Assembly: GCF_019056515.1 (NCBI RefSeq)
Contig: NZ_CP064873.1
Location: forward strand, 2,232,001 to 2,296,000
Length of the DNA: 64,000 nucleotides
Origin: Microbacterium paraoxydans
GTDB lineage: Bacteria; Actinomycetota; Actinomycetes; Actinomycetales; Microbacteriaceae
Direction of reading: 5' to 3'
Shown here: positions 27,858 through 36,322 of the stretch, piece by piece
How the letters are laid out: the number at the start of each line of letters is the position of its first letter
Numbering within the stretch: the first letter of the stretch is position 1
Notes under the pieces: generated by a model
What the model saw: only the letters and a program-made list of their open reading frames with translations
What the model was told of the DNA's origin: nothing
Databases searched by the model: none
Position numbers and translations under genes: made by a program

Positions 27858-28772
27858 TCAGGTGCGCAGCCACCGTCGGATCGCGAAGCCCGCCGACAGG
27901 GCCGCGAGGACCACGCCGATCCCGACGAGGACCGGGACGACGAGGGCAGCATCCTGCATGGTCACCCAGGTGGTGATGAAGGGCACGCGGCCGCGCAGGT
28001 AGCCGTTCACGCCGAAGTGCATGCCCGCGACGACGGCGGCACTGGCGAGGGCGGAACCCAGCAGCGCGGCGAACACGCCCTCCAGCACGAACGGGGTCTG
28101 GATGAAACGGTTCGACGCGCCCACGAGGCGCATGATGCCGATCTCCTTGCGCCGCGCGTAGGCCGACAACCGGATCGTCGTGCCGATCAGCAGCGTCGCG
28201 GCGATGAGCATGAGCACGGCGATGCCGACGGCGATGTAGGTGGCCACCGTCAGCGCGGAGAACAGCGGTTCGAGGTATTGGAGCTGGTCCTGGACCTGCT
28301 CCACTCCGGCCTGGTCGCTGAACGCCTCGGCGAGCACCTGCGACTGGCCCGGGTCCTTCATGGTCACGAAGAAGACCTCGAACGCCTGGTCGGGCGAGAG
28401 CACGCTGGCCTGCTCCTCCCCCACCTGCTCGACGAGCTTGGCGTACGTCTCCTCCTTCGTGTCGAAGGTCATGGAGCTGATGAGCGGCGACAGCGCGTCG
28501 CCCTCGAGCTGGGCGCGCACGGCGGCCACCTGCTCCTCGCTCGCCGCGCCGTCCACGCAGGTGTCCGACTCCGACACCGCGGAGCACATGTAGACGGCCA
28601 CCTGGGCGCGCTCGGACCAGTACCCGCGCATGACGCCGATCTGGGACTGCATGAGGATCGCGGCACCGACGAACGTCAGCGACACGAACGTGACGAGCAC
28701 GACGGAGATCACCATCGAGATGTTGCGCCGCAGGCCGACGAGGGCCTCGGTCAGGATCAGGCCGATTCTCAT
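27858..28772 (-). CDS. ftsX: Cell division membrane protein FtsX
   Basis: FtsX transmits ATP-driven signals from FtsE to peptidoglycan hydrolases. The 304-residue protein has a membrane helix near residues 20-40, an extracellular domain of about 130 residues with two cysteines (YMCSAV and DTCVDG) that could form a disulfide, and three C-terminal helices with the family segment [15 protein letters not shown]. Its ATG overlaps the ftsE stop by four bases. Confidence 0.95.
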   Translation of the reverse strand: MRIGLILTEALVGLRRNISMVISVVLVTFVSLTFVGAAILMQSQIGVMRGYWSERAQVAVYMCSAVSESDTCVDGAASEEQVAAVRAQLEGDALSPLISSMTFDTKEETYAKLVEQVGEEQASVLSPDQAFEVFFVTMKDPGQSQVLAEAFSDQAGVEQVQDQLQYLEPLFSALTVATYIAVGIAVLMLIAATLLIGTTIRLSAYARRKEIGIMRLVGASNRFIQTPFVLEGVFAALLGSALASAAVVAGMHFGVNGYLRGRVPFITTWVTMQDAALVVPVLVGIGVVLAALSAGFAIRRWLRT

Positions 28773-29875
28773 GAGGTCGGGCCCACTTCCTCGTCGTCCT
28801 GGTCCGACAGGCCGAGGCGGTCCGCCACGCCGAGCTCGGCGACGTCCACCTCCGGGATCACGATCGGACGCGTCCCCGGCGCCCCGGGGGCGGGGCGCGC
28901 GGCGGCGGACGGCGGCGCGGCCGGGGGATGCACCACGTCCGGCGGTTCGACCACGCCCGGCTCCCGCGCGGGCTCCGGCGGCTCGACCACCTGCGGGGCC
29001 GGGTCGGCGGCGGGCTTGGTGACCGCGGGAGATGCGGCCGCGGCCCGGCGCTGGGCGTCCAGCTCCTCGGCCAGTGCGGCGCGCACCACGGAGAGGTCGG
29101 CGGTCTGGCGCTGCACCTCCTGCACGGCGGTGAGGGCGGCGGCGGCCGCGGCACCGCGGACCTCCTCCGGCACCAGGCGCGGGATGTTCGAGGTGTCGCC
29201 GTATCCGCCGTGCACCTCGTCGCGGACCATCTCGCCGTCGCGGAGCTCGATCACGCGGCGGCGCATCTGGTCGACGAAGCCGGCCTCGTGCGTGGCCATG
29301 AGCACCGTCGTGCCGCCCGCGTTGATCCGGGCGAGCAGCTGCATGATGTCGACGGAGGTCGCGGGGTCGAGGTTTCCGGTGGGCTCGTCGGCCAGCAGCA
29401 CCTGCGGACGGTTGACGAGCGCCCTGGCGATCGCGACGCGCTGCTGCTCCCCGCCGGAGAGCTCGTGCGGCATGCGCTTCTCCTTGCCGTCGAGCCCGAC
29501 GAGCGCGAGCGCCTCGGGAACGGCCTGCTGGATGAAGCCGCGGGACGAGCCGGTGACCTGCAGCGTGAAGGCGACGTTCTGATAGACCGTCTTGGACGGC
29601 AGCAGCCGGAAGTCCTGGAACACCGAGCCGATGTGCCGACGGAAGTACGGCACCTTCCGGTTCGCGAGCGCCCGCAGGTCGCGGCCGAGGACGGCCACCC
29701 GACCGCTCGTCGGCACGTCCTCGCGGAGGATGAGGCGCAGACAGGAGGACTTGCCGGACCCGGAGGCACCGACGAGGAAGACGAACTCCCCGCGCTGCAC
29801 CTCGAAGTCGACACCGGACAGGGCGGGCTTCGACGTCCCGCGGTAGCGTTTCGTGACGTTCTCGAACCGAATCAT
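28769..29875 (-). CDS. ftsE: Cell division ATP-binding protein FtsE with long tail
   Basis: FtsE is the ATPase partner of FtsX. Walker A is GASGSGKSS near residue 36, the signature is [15 protein letters not shown], Walker B is [12 protein letters not shown] and the switch is ATHEAGF. Typical FtsE has about 230 residues; this one has 368. The extra 140 residues begin with an Ala-rich helical part and continue with a Pro/Ala-rich, probably disordered segment ending in an acidic end. A TAGGCT box nine bases before the ATG suggests a nearly leaderless start. Confidence 0.93.
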   Translation of the reverse strand: MIRFENVTKRYRGTSKPALSGVDFEVQRGEFVFLVGASGSGKSSCLRLILREDVPTSGRVAVLGRDLRALANRKVPYFRRHIGSVFQDFRLLPSKTVYQNVAFTLQVTGSSRGFIQQAVPEALALVGLDGKEKRMPHELSGGEQQRVAIARALVNRPQVLLADEPTGNLDPATSVDIMQLLARINAGGTTVLMATHEAGFVDQMRRRVIELRDGEMVRDEVHGGYGDTSNIPRLVPEEVRGAAAAAALTAVQEVQRQTADLSVVRAALAEELDAQRRAAAASPAVTKPAADPAPQVVEPPEPAREPGVVEPPDVVHPPAAPPSAAARPAPGAPGTRPIVIPEVDVAELGVADRLGLSDQDDEEVGPTS

Positions 29876-29884
29876 GGCGAATCG

Positions 29885-29890
29885 AGCCTA
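29885..29890 (-). promoter_or_regulatory. -10 box of ftsE-ftsX
   Basis: TAGGCT on the minus strand, nine bases before the ftsE ATG, leaving room for a leader of at most two or three bases. Confidence 0.5.
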
Positions 29891-30049
29891 AGCGCGCCAC
29901 CGCCTCCGGCTCGGCACGACACCCCGCCGCGCAGCACGCCGACCCGCGATTCCTCCGCACCCCGGGCCCCACCGGCGTCGTCGCCCGCTGCTATACATGG
30001 AGTGTCGATTCGCGTGCCCCACGCGAGCGCACACACGGAGGGGATCCCC

Positions 30050-31405
30050 ATGACGACACCTGCTGGTTGGTACGACGACGGGTCCGGGCGCCTGCGCTGG
30101 TGGGACGGCCAGCAGTGGACCGAGCACTTCGCCCCGGAGACGACGGCGACAGGCGACACCACCGCGACGGCGACAGGCGACACCACAGCGACAGCGACCG
30201 AAGACGCGGGCGCGGAGGGCACCCCGACGGAGAGCCCCGCCGCGGCGACCGACGACCGCGCTCCCCTCGGAGAGGAGCCGACGGCGTCGGCGGAGACCGT
30301 CGCTCCCGAGCCCGTCGCCGCTGAGCGCGAGATCGCTCCGGACGAGCCCGCGACCGAGTTCATCGTCGCGCCTGAGCCGGCACAGGACTGGACCGCACCG
30401 ACCAGCGGCGCGCACGACCTCCCCGGCGCGGCGCCGATCGCCCCGCCGGCCGGTGCCGGTCAGAACGCGTACCAGGGCCAGGGCGGCTACCCGGCACCGG
30501 GCGCGTACCCAGGCGCGCAGGGCGCCGGCGGATACCCGGGCCAGGCACCGGGCGCTCAGGGAACGTATCCCGGTCAGGGTGCGTATCCCGGCCAGGGCGC
30601 GTACCCCGGTCAGGGCGCGTACCCCGGTCAGGGCGCGTACCCCGGTCAGGCGCCGGCTCCCGCGGCGCCGAAGAAGGTCTCGGTGCTCGGACTCGTCGGC
30701 CTCGGGCTCGCCGCGCTCGGCCTCCTCCTTGCGTTCATCCCCGTGACGCTGCCGTTCGCCTGGTTCCTCCTGGCGGCCGGGTTCATCGTCTCGCTCATCT
30801 CCCTGTTCCTGAAGGGCACCAAGTGGCCGGGGATCACCGGGCTCGGGGTGTCGGTGCTCGGTGGCATCGTCGCGATCGTCGTGAGCATCTTCTTCGTGCT
30901 AGCCGTCGCGAACACCGTGCGTCCGGTCACGCTTCCCGACTACGACGAGGGCACGACTCAGAGCCCGGCGCCGGAGACCGACGACACCGGCGACGCGGGT
31001 ACGGGTGAGGTCGCCGAGGGCACGCTGGGAGAGCCGGTCACCGTGCCGCAGCTCGAGGGCACGGCCGAGGTCACCATCCGTTCCGCCACGTTCGGCCCGA
31101 CCAACGGCACGGATTTCGAGCCCGCGAACGGCGGCTACTTGGTGATCGATGTCGCCTGGGAGACGCTCGACGGGACGACCTACGTCAACCCGCTCTACTT
31201 CTCCGTCGAGACCGCAGACGGCACCGAGGGCGACTACGACATCTTCGGCGAGGCGACGCTGGAGTCCAGCGAGCAGGACGCCGGGTCCACGGCGGAGGGC
31301 ACCGTCTCGTTCGACGTCGCCGAAAGCTCGTCCTACGTGGTCGTCATCACGGACGAGATGCTGCAGGAGGTCGCGCGCGTGACCGTCGAGGCGTCGGCTC
31401 GCTGA
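30050..31405 (+). CDS. DUF2510 membrane protein with YPGQGA repeats
   Basis: The 451-residue protein begins with a DUF2510 domain (PAGWYDDGSGRLRWWDGQQWTEH at residues 4-26), then an acidic Thr/Ala/Glu-rich linker, a Gly/Tyr/Gln-rich low-complexity region with five YPGQGA repeats (about residues 173-202), three membrane helices (about 207-295), and an extracellular beta-rich C-terminal domain resembling DUF4352-type domains. GGAGGGG precedes the ATG. The role is unknown; this architecture is common in actinobacteria and may act at the cell surface. A TATACA box lies about 58 bases upstream. Confidence 0.85.
   Translation: MTTPAGWYDDGSGRLRWWDGQQWTEHFAPETTATGDTTATATGDTTATATEDAGAEGTPTESPAAATDDRAPLGEEPTASAETVAPEPVAAEREIAPDEPATEFIVAPEPAQDWTAPTSGAHDLPGAAPIAPPAGAGQNAYQGQGGYPAPGAYPGAQGAGGYPGQAPGAQGTYPGQGAYPGQGAYPGQGAYPGQGAYPGQAPAPAAPKKVSVLGLVGLGLAALGLLLAFIPVTLPFAWFLLAAGFIVSLISLFLKGTKWPGITGLGVSVLGGIVAIVVSIFFVLAVANTVRPVTLPDYDEGTTQSPAPETDDTGDAGTGEVAEGTLGEPVTVPQLEGTAEVTIRSATFGPTNGTDFEPANGGYLVIDVAWETLDGTTYVNPLYFSVETADGTEGDYDIFGEATLESSEQDAGSTAEGTVSFDVAESSSYVVVITDEMLQEVARVTVEASAR
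30566..30655 (+). repeat. Five 18-bp coding repeats (YPGQGA)
   Basis: Five in-frame units, the middle ones identical (TACCCCGGTCAGGGCGCG), encode Tyr-Pro-Gly-Gln-Gly-Ala. Near-identical units suggest recent copy-number change. Confidence 0.9.
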
Positions 31406-31419
31406 CCCGTCCGCACCGC

Positions 31420-31457
31420 ACGACGAAGGCCCCGGGAGCTCCCGGGGCCTTCGTCGT
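31420..31457. terminator. Bidirectional terminator between the DUF2510 gene and prfB
   Basis: A perfect palindrome with arms ACGACGAAGGCCCCGGGAG and its complement lies 14 bases after one stop and five bases after the other. Confidence 0.88.
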
Positions 31458-31462
31458 AGGGG

Positions 31463-32572
31463 TCAGTCCTCGTCTTTGCGCTTGCGCCAGCGGATGCCCG
31501 CCGAGATGAAGTCGTCGAGGTCGCCATCGAACACGGCGGCGGGGTTGCCGGACTCCTGGCCCGTACGGAGGTCTTTCACGAGCTGCTGTCCGTAGAGGAA
31601 GTAGGAGCGCATCTGATCGCCCCAGCTCGCGGTGATGTTGCCCGCGAGTTCCTTCTTCTTGGCGGCCTCCTGCTCCTTCTGCAGCAGGAGGAGGCGGTTC
31701 TGCAGCACGCGCATGGCCGCGGCGCGGTTCTGGATCTGCGACTTCTCGTTCTGCATCGACACGACGATGCCGGTCGGGAGGTGGGTGATGCGCACGGCGG
31801 AGTCGGTCGTGTTGACGGACTGGCCGCCGGGGCCGGAAGAGCGGAAGACGTCGACCCGGATGTCGCTCTCGGGGATGTCGACCTCGGTCGCCTCCTCCAT
31901 GAGCGGGATGACCTCGACGGCGGCGAACGACGTCTGGCGCTTGTCCGCGGAGCCGAACGGGCTGATGCGGGCGAGGCGGTGCGTGCCGGCCTCGACCGAG
32001 ATCGTGCCGAAGGCGTAGGGCGCGTCGATCTCGAAGGTCGCCGACTTGATGCCCGCGCCCTCCGCGTACGAGGTGTCCATGACCTTCACGGGGTACTTGT
32101 GACGCTCCGCCCAGCGCAGGTACATGCGCATGAGCATCTCGGCGAAGTCGGTGGCGTCGTCGCCGCCGGCGCCGGAGCGGATGGTGACGATGGCGCTGCG
32201 CTCGTCGTACTCGCCGTCGAGCAGCGTCTGCACCTCGAGCTGGTTGATGAGGTCGGTGAGCGTCTGCAGCTCCTTGCGGGCCTCGATCGCCGACTCCTCG
32301 TCACCCATCTCGTTCGCCAGATCGACGAGCACCTCGAGGTCGTCGAGGCGCTGGGCGATGCCGGTGATGCGGGCGAGCTCCGACTGACGGTGGCTCAGCG
32401 CGCTGGTGACCTTCTGGGCGTTTTCGGTGTCGTCCCAGAGGTCGGGCGCGCCGGCCTCCTCGCTGAGACGCGCGATGTCCTCGCGGAGACGGTTGACATC
32501 GACGACCTCGCTGATGTCGCCGAAGGTGTGCCTGAGCGCCTGGATTTCGGCGGAGAGATCTAGTTCGAGCAT
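31463..32572 (-). CDS. prfB: Peptide chain release factor 2
   Basis: RF2 releases peptides at UGA and UAA. The 369-residue product has the codon-recognition tripeptide SPF in [13 protein letters not shown] and the catalytic GGQ in [16 protein letters not shown]. It is encoded in one open frame with no programmed shift, as usual in actinobacteria. A TAGGCT box lies eight bases before ATG; GAGGTG in between could act as a ribosome-binding site or the message may be leaderless. Confidence 0.97.
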   Translation of the reverse strand: MLELDLSAEIQALRHTFGDISEVVDVNRLREDIARLSEEAGAPDLWDDTENAQKVTSALSHRQSELARITGIAQRLDDLEVLVDLANEMGDEESAIEARKELQTLTDLINQLEVQTLLDGEYDERSAIVTIRSGAGGDDATDFAEMLMRMYLRWAERHKYPVKVMDTSYAEGAGIKSATFEIDAPYAFGTISVEAGTHRLARISPFGSADKRQTSFAAVEVIPLMEEATEVDIPESDIRVDVFRSSGPGGQSVNTTDSAVRITHLPTGIVVSMQNEKSQIQNRAAAMRVLQNRLLLLQKEQEAAKKKELAGNITASWGDQMRSYFLYGQQLVKDLRTGQESGNPAAVFDGDLDDFISAGIRWRKRKDED

Positions 32573-32580
32573 GACACCTC

Positions 32581-32586
32581 AGCCTA
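32581..32586 (-). promoter_or_regulatory. -10 box of prfB
   Basis: TAGGCT on the minus strand, eight bases before the prfB ATG. Confidence 0.55.
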
Positions 32587-32642
32587 ACGTGCCGCCCGCG
32601 CGCGCGGGGACGGTGGTGTCCGGTCGTCCGCGCCGACCGGAG

Positions 32643-32648
32643 TAGCGT
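32643..32648 (+). promoter_or_regulatory. Leaderless -10 box of the MFS gene
   Basis: TAGCGT, seven bases, then GTG at 32656. This favours that start over the GTG at 32647, which overlaps the box. Confidence 0.55.
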
Positions 32649-32655
32649 GAAGGGC

Positions 32656-33936
32656 GTGAGCAGTGCATCCACGGTCCTCCGTCAGTTCGGGCCGATGGTG
32701 TACCTGCCGACCGTCCTCTTCTCCCTCGGCGAGGGTGCGGTCATCCCGCTCATCCCGGTCATCGCCGCGTCCATGGGGGCCGACGTCGCCTTCGCCGCCC
32801 TCGTCGCCTCGGCGCTCGTGGTCGGTCAGCTGTGCGGCAATCTCCCGGCCGGCTGGGCCGTGGGGCGCATCGGCGAGCGCTTCACGATGGTGATCGCGGG
32901 CGTCATCGCCATCCTCGCCGCCGTCGGCATGGTGTTCGCGCCGTCGCTCGGGGTCCTCGCGGCGTCCGTGTTCCTCCTGGGCCTGTGCGCCGCGGCGTTC
33001 GGGCTCGCCCGGCACGCGTTCATGACCACGCGGGTGCCGCTGGCGTCCCGCGCCCGCTCGCTCTCCCTGCTCGGCGGCAGCTTCCGTCTGGGCATCTTCA
33101 TCGGCCCGTTCGTCTCCGCGGGTCTCCTGCAGCTCTTCGGCACCGAGGCCGCGGCGATCTGGTTCTTCCTCGCCTGCCTCGTGGTCATGGTCGTGCTCGT
33201 GCTCTTCGGACCGGATCCGGAGAAGACGGTCGCACCGCTGCGGACGACGATCCGGTTCGCGGAGGACAGCGGAGAGGCCGTGACCGGGTCGATCCCCACC
33301 GTCGAGCGGGCCGGGATCTTCCAGACCATGTGGCGGCAGCGCGGAGTGCTCGGTCGGCTCGGACTCGCCGCGGCCTCGCTGTCCGCGGTGCGATCGGCAC
33401 GGCAGGTCGTCCTGCCGCTGTGGGGGCTCTCGCTGGGTCTCGACGCGTCGACCATCGCCCTCGTCGTCGGCGTGTCCGGAGCCATCGACTTCGCCCTGTT
33501 CTACGCCAGCGGCCAGGTGATGGACCGCTTCGGCCGGCTCTGGGCGGCGATGCCCGCGATGGTACTGATGGGCGCCGGGTTCCTCGCCCTGTCGGTCACG
33601 CACGACCTCGACTCCGCCGTGCTCTGGTTCGGCATGTTCGCCGCGGTCCTCGGCGTCGGCAACGGACTGTCGAGCGGCATCCTCCTCACTCTCGGCGCGG
33701 ACGTCGCCCCGAAGCACGACCCGGCCGCGTTCCTCGGGTCGTGGCGCACCCTCACCGATGCCGGCGGCGCGGTCGCCCCGCTCCTCGTCTCGGGCATCAC
33801 CGCGGTCGCGTCCCTGTCGTTCGCGGCGGGGGCCATGGGCCTGATCGGACTCGTCGGCGCCGCCGGGTTCCTCCGCTGGATCCCCCGGTTCGTGCCCCGC
33901 ACGCCGCCGCGCACGCCGGACCCGGCCGACGACTGA
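32656..33936 (+). CDS. MFS transporter
   Basis: The 426-residue product has twelve predicted membrane helices in two groups of six, with the motif-A-like segment GNLPAGWAVGRIGERF in the loop between helices 2 and 3 and its weaker copy GQVMDRFGRLWA in the second half. The central loop is at about residues 195-225. It is a drug or metabolite exporter by general similarity; the substrate is unknown. It is divergent from prfB with only 83 bases between starts, both with promoters of the leaderless kind. Confidence 0.88.
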   Translation: MSSASTVLRQFGPMVYLPTVLFSLGEGAVIPLIPVIAASMGADVAFAALVASALVVGQLCGNLPAGWAVGRIGERFTMVIAGVIAILAAVGMVFAPSLGVLAASVFLLGLCAAAFGLARHAFMTTRVPLASRARSLSLLGGSFRLGIFIGPFVSAGLLQLFGTEAAAIWFFLACLVVMVVLVLFGPDPEKTVAPLRTTIRFAEDSGEAVTGSIPTVERAGIFQTMWRQRGVLGRLGLAAASLSAVRSARQVVLPLWGLSLGLDASTIALVVGVSGAIDFALFYASGQVMDRFGRLWAAMPAMVLMGAGFLALSVTHDLDSAVLWFGMFAAVLGVGNGLSSGILLTLGADVAPKHDPAAFLGSWRTLTDAGGAVAPLLVSGITAVASLSFAAGAMGLIGLVGAAGFLRWIPRFVPRTPPRTPDPADD

Positions 33937-33948
33937 GTACCCGGTCGC

Positions 33949-34389
33949 TCAGCGCAGTGCCGTCCGGCTCGTGGCCGTCGCCTGGAGGGGCACCCCGTCC
34001 GGCACGAACGGCGAGAGCAGCGGCGGGTGCCAGGTCGCCGCGACGGTGACGCGCGCGCTCACGCCATCCGGGGTGGACGCGTCGACGACGGTCGCCTCGA
34101 ACCCCGCTCCGCGGACGAGCGGCACCGCCTGCTCGGCCACCCCCGCGTCGGTGAGCGTCGCGCGCGGCACCTCCCTCTCCACCTGCAGCGTGAAGCCGTC
34201 CGCTCCGGCGAGCGCCGCCGCATCCGCGAGCCCGTCCAGCCGCTTCTGGGCGATGTAGAGGTCGGTGGCGCAGATGCACACGAACAGCACCGCGAGCGCG
34301 AGCATGAGGTAGCCGAGCACGAGCAGCAGCACGCTCCCGTCGTCGTCGCCCTCACCGTGCTGCTTCAGGGCCGGTACGCGTCCCCTCAT
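33949..34389 (-). CDS. TadG-like secretion/helicase-neighbour protein (Rv3654c-like)
   Basis: The 146-residue product has a basic N terminus, one membrane helix (SVLLLVLGYLMLALAVLFVC, about residues 20-42) with a prepilin-like DDGS before it, and an extracellular domain starting AQKRLDGLADAAALAGADGF. This is the actinobacterial pseudopilin type found at the end of Flp pilus loci. The ATG overlaps the preceding TadE stop (ATGA). It is the last gene of the locus. Confidence 0.78.
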   Translation of the reverse strand: MRGRVPALKQHGEGDDDGSVLLLVLGYLMLALAVLFVCICATDLYIAQKRLDGLADAAALAGADGFTLQVEREVPRATLTDAGVAEQAVPLVRGAGFEATVVDASTPDGVSARVTVAATWHPPLLSPFVPDGVPLQATATSRTALR

Positions 34390-34820
34390 CCCCCGCCCCA
34401 TCGCCGCGACACCTTCTGCACCGACACCGCTTCGACGGGGACGGCGGTCGCCTGGTCGAGTCCGAGCACGCCCGGCACGAGCGGCAGCGGTACGCGCGTC
34501 GAGACCGTGACGACCACCGTCGCTCCCGCCGCCGGACAGGCCGCGGTCCGGGGACGGCACGACACGGAGACGTCGACCGCTCCGCTATCGATGCCGTACT
34601 CCGCGACGATCCCGTCCAGTACCTCCTCCCCGCGGTCGGCCGCCGCCGCGACGTCGGGTGCCGAGGCGATGGCTCGTGCGGCCTGGCGCGCCGCAGCCTC
34701 GACGCCCAGCGACTGCTCCTGCACCGAGCCCACGGCGATCACGAGGTACAGCAGCGGCACGAGCATGATCACCCCGACGGCGATGAACTCCAGCGAGCTC
34801 GACCCCGCGTCATCGCGCAT
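34386..34820 (-). CDS. TadE-like pseudopilin
   Basis: The 144-residue product begins MRDDAGSSSLEFIAVGVIM, a short acidic leader before a hydrophobic helix with the TadE-type Glu at position five of the mature part (SSLEF). The extracellular part carries two cysteines (VSCRPRTAACPA). It overlaps the upstream TadE-like gene by 11 bases and the downstream gene by four. It probably initiates or caps the Flp pilus. Confidence 0.82.
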   Translation of the reverse strand: MRDDAGSSSLEFIAVGVIMLVPLLYLVIAVGSVQEQSLGVEAAARQAARAIASAPDVAAAADRGEEVLDGIVAEYGIDSGAVDVSVSCRPRTAACPAAGATVVVTVSTRVPLPLVPGVLGLDQATAVPVEAVSVQKVSRRWGGG

Positions 34821-35211
34821 CGAACGACTCCGCCGGTGCGTGAGCCTCCACCTGCAAGGCCGCAGGGACACCGACGAGCCCGAACACCGGGAGCGTCGTC
34901 CGGATCCGGACTTCGACGGTCTCCTGTCCGCCTCGCCGTGCCGAGGCCACCGTGATGTCGTCGGCATAGGAGGGGCCGACCGCGCGACGGATGACCTCGC
35001 GCGCCCGCTCCTCCCCCTCCGCGGCCGTCGTGTCGGCGAGAGCCGCGTAGTACGCTCCCTCCACGGCGGCGTCATGGACGACGTTGCGCACGTAGATCGC
35101 GAACGCCAGTTGCAGCACCGCGAGGGTGAGCGCGGTGAGCAGGGTGCCGACGAGGAGGAACTCCACCGGGTTCGATCCGCGGTCGTCGGTCACCCCCGCA
35201 GGCGCACGCAT
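34810..35211 (-). CDS. TadE family pseudopilin
   Basis: The 133-residue product has the pattern DDRGSNPVEFLLVGTLLTALTLAVLQ: short charged leader, the glutamate of the TadE motif, then the membrane helix, then an extracellular domain of about 90 residues. It follows the pilin-like gene by one base and is the first of two TadE-like genes. Both belong to the disrupted Tad locus. Confidence 0.84.
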   Translation of the reverse strand: MRAPAGVTDDRGSNPVEFLLVGTLLTALTLAVLQLAFAIYVRNVVHDAAVEGAYYAALADTTAAEGEERAREVIRRAVGPSYADDITVASARRGGQETVEVRIRTTLPVFGLVGVPAALQVEAHAPAESFDAR

Positions 35212-35212
35212 G

Positions 35213-35392
35213 TCAGAGCCCCGACACCCGCTGGATGGCCTGCTCGAAGAGGGAGGTGAGCGCCGGCCCCGCGACCGCCCAGATGAGCACGACGAGTCCC
35301 GCGGTCATCAGGGTCACGAGCACCCATCCCGGGACGTCTCCCCGTTCGTCGTCGTGGAGGGCACGGAGCATCGAGCGCGCACGAGAGATCAT
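35213..35392 (-). CDS. Flp-type pilin-like protein
   Basis: This 59-residue product has a charged leader (SRARSMLRALHDDERG) then DVPGWVLVTLMTAGLVVLIWAVAG, a class IVb prepilin-like helix with probable cleavage after the glycine before Asp-Val. I start at ATG 35392 (MISRAR); ATG 35407 would add five residues. Small size and place before two TadE genes point to the structural pilin or a related minor pilin. Confidence 0.75.
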   Translation of the reverse strand: MISRARSMLRALHDDERGDVPGWVLVTLMTAGLVVLIWAVAGPALTSLFEQAIQRVSGL

Positions 35393-35431
35393 GCCGCCAG
35401 TGTGCATCGGAGACCCGCCGCGGCGCGGACG

Positions 35432-35440
35432 TTATCCACA
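35432..35440 (+). promoter_or_regulatory. Single consensus DnaA box
   Basis: TTATCCACA matches the DnaA-binding consensus exactly. It stands alone, 59 bases before the small membrane-protein gene, and is not an origin. It could titrate or use DnaA as a regulator, or be chance. Confidence 0.3.
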
Positions 35441-35484
35441 GGGGCGGCCTTCATGGTCGTCTACCGGAAGCCGCGGGAGCGCAA

Positions 35485-35490
35485 TAGGCT
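35485..35490 (+). promoter_or_regulatory. Leaderless -10 box
   Basis: TAGGCT, eight bases, then ATG at 35499. Confidence 0.5.
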
Positions 35491-35498
35491 CCTGCCCC

Positions 35499-35678
35499 AT
35501 GGAACCCAACCCCCTGCTGCCGTCCATTCCGGTGCTGATCGCGATCGTCGTCGGCGTGGTGATCCTCGTCGCCGTCGTCATCATCGTCGTCGCTGCGCGA
35601 AGGACGAAGCGGCGGGGTTCTGTACTCCCGTCGCACGATTCGCACAACCCCGGGTCCGGACACCACGACGAGGGATAG
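35499..35678 (+). CDS. Small single-span membrane protein
   Basis: The 59-residue product has a short N terminus (MEPNPLLPS), one strongly hydrophobic helix (IPVLIAIVVGVVILVAVVIIVVAA, about residues 10-33 counted in two parts), a basic stop-transfer RRTKRR and a His/Gly-rich cytoplasmic tail. I do not recognise a family. It lies on the plus strand inside the Tad locus. Its stop codon TAG is the first part of the -10 box of the next gene. The -10 box upstream supports a real gene. Confidence 0.65.
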   Translation: MEPNPLLPSIPVLIAIVVGVVILVAVVIIVVAARRTKRRGSVLPSHDSHNPGSGHHDEG

Positions 35679-35681
35679 CCT
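35676..35681 (+). promoter_or_regulatory. Leaderless -10 box overlapping a stop codon
   Basis: TAGCCT begins with the stop codon of the preceding gene and is followed by seven bases and ATG 35689. Confidence 0.5.
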
Positions 35682-35688
35682 GTCACGC

Positions 35689-35961
35689 ATGCGCCCCGGA
35701 CCTGACGATGAGATGCGGGCGCGGGTCGAGATCGACGGGCTCACCTATCCTCTGCCTCGCGGCACCGATGTCGTCGCCCTCCGAGAACGGATCGAAGCCG
35801 CCGCACGTACCGAGCCGACATTCGTCTCGTTCGCCACGTCGGACGGCCTCGCGAGTGTCCTCGTCCACCCGACGTCGCGAGTGTTCCTCTTCCGGGTCAA
35901 GGTAGCCGGCGAGGGAAGCCTCGCCGAAGACCTCGGGGGACTACCGGACTGGGACGTCTGA
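35689..35961 (+). CDS. Hypothetical small soluble protein
   Basis: The 90-residue acidic product (MRPGPDDEMRARVEIDGLT onward) has an alpha/beta look with no membrane segment, cysteine pair or known motif. I do not recognise it. The in-frame -10 box seven bases before the ATG, coding-like GC3 bias and compact neighbours support expression. It converges on the DUF7882 gene 25 bases downstream. Confidence 0.65.
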   Translation: MRPGPDDEMRARVEIDGLTYPLPRGTDVVALRERIEAAARTEPTFVSFATSDGLASVLVHPTSRVFLFRVKVAGEGSLAEDLGGLPDWDV

Positions 35962-35985
35962 GCGCCGCGGGAAGCCGGGGCAGCG

Positions 35986-36282
35986 TCAGGAGGTGAACTC
36001 GTCGATGAGGAGCTCGCCGCGCGCGTTCAAGCGCTCCATCATGTGACTGACCCGGGCCGGGTCGATCGCCGGGACCGGGTCGGCGTCGAACTCGAGAACC
36101 AGCGGGATGGCCGGGTGCATCCACGCGGAGAGCCGACCGGGGCTCTTCTTGCCCGACGGCCACGTCATCATGAAGCTCTCCTGGCGCCGCAGCTTCGTGG
36201 AGATAACGATCTTCAGATGCGCCAGCAGGGTGTCCTCGACATCGATCGGCGGACGAGAGCTGTTGTACTCGAGACTTCCCAT
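35986..36282 (-). CDS. DUF7882 family protein
   Basis: The 98-residue product, MGSLEYNSSRPPIDVEDTLLA onward with KLRRQESFMMTWPSG and LSAWMHPAIPLVLEF, fits the short proteins of Microbacteriaceae now called DUF7882 and sometimes mislabelled ATP-dependent DNA ligase. Function is unknown. ATG 36282 is preceded by six bases and TACGTT, so the message is probably leaderless. It sits between tadC and the pilin gene and interrupts the Tad operon. Confidence 0.75.
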   Translation of the reverse strand: MGSLEYNSSRPPIDVEDTLLAHLKIVISTKLRRQESFMMTWPSGKKSPGRLSAWMHPAIPLVLEFDADPVPAIDPARVSHMMERLNARGELLIDEFTS

Positions 36283-36288
36283 AGACAA

Positions 36289-36294
36289 AACGTA
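36289..36294 (-). promoter_or_regulatory. Leaderless -10 box of the DUF7882 gene
   Basis: TACGTT on the minus strand, then TTGTCT, then ATG at 36282. Confidence 0.5.
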
Positions 36295-36322
36295 AGCCCT
36301 CGCGACCTCACCCGCCGACCAC

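Noticed and set aside
31463..32572. Programmed frameshift in prfB
   Set aside because: The gene is one continuous frame with no in-frame UGA near codon 25.
32647..32655. GTG 32647 as MFS start
   Set aside because: It overlaps the TAGCGT -10 box; GTG 32656 is seven bases downstream of the box.
35432..35440. DnaA box as part of a replication origin
   Set aside because: Only one box is present, with no box cluster, AT-rich region or dnaA/dnaN genes nearby.
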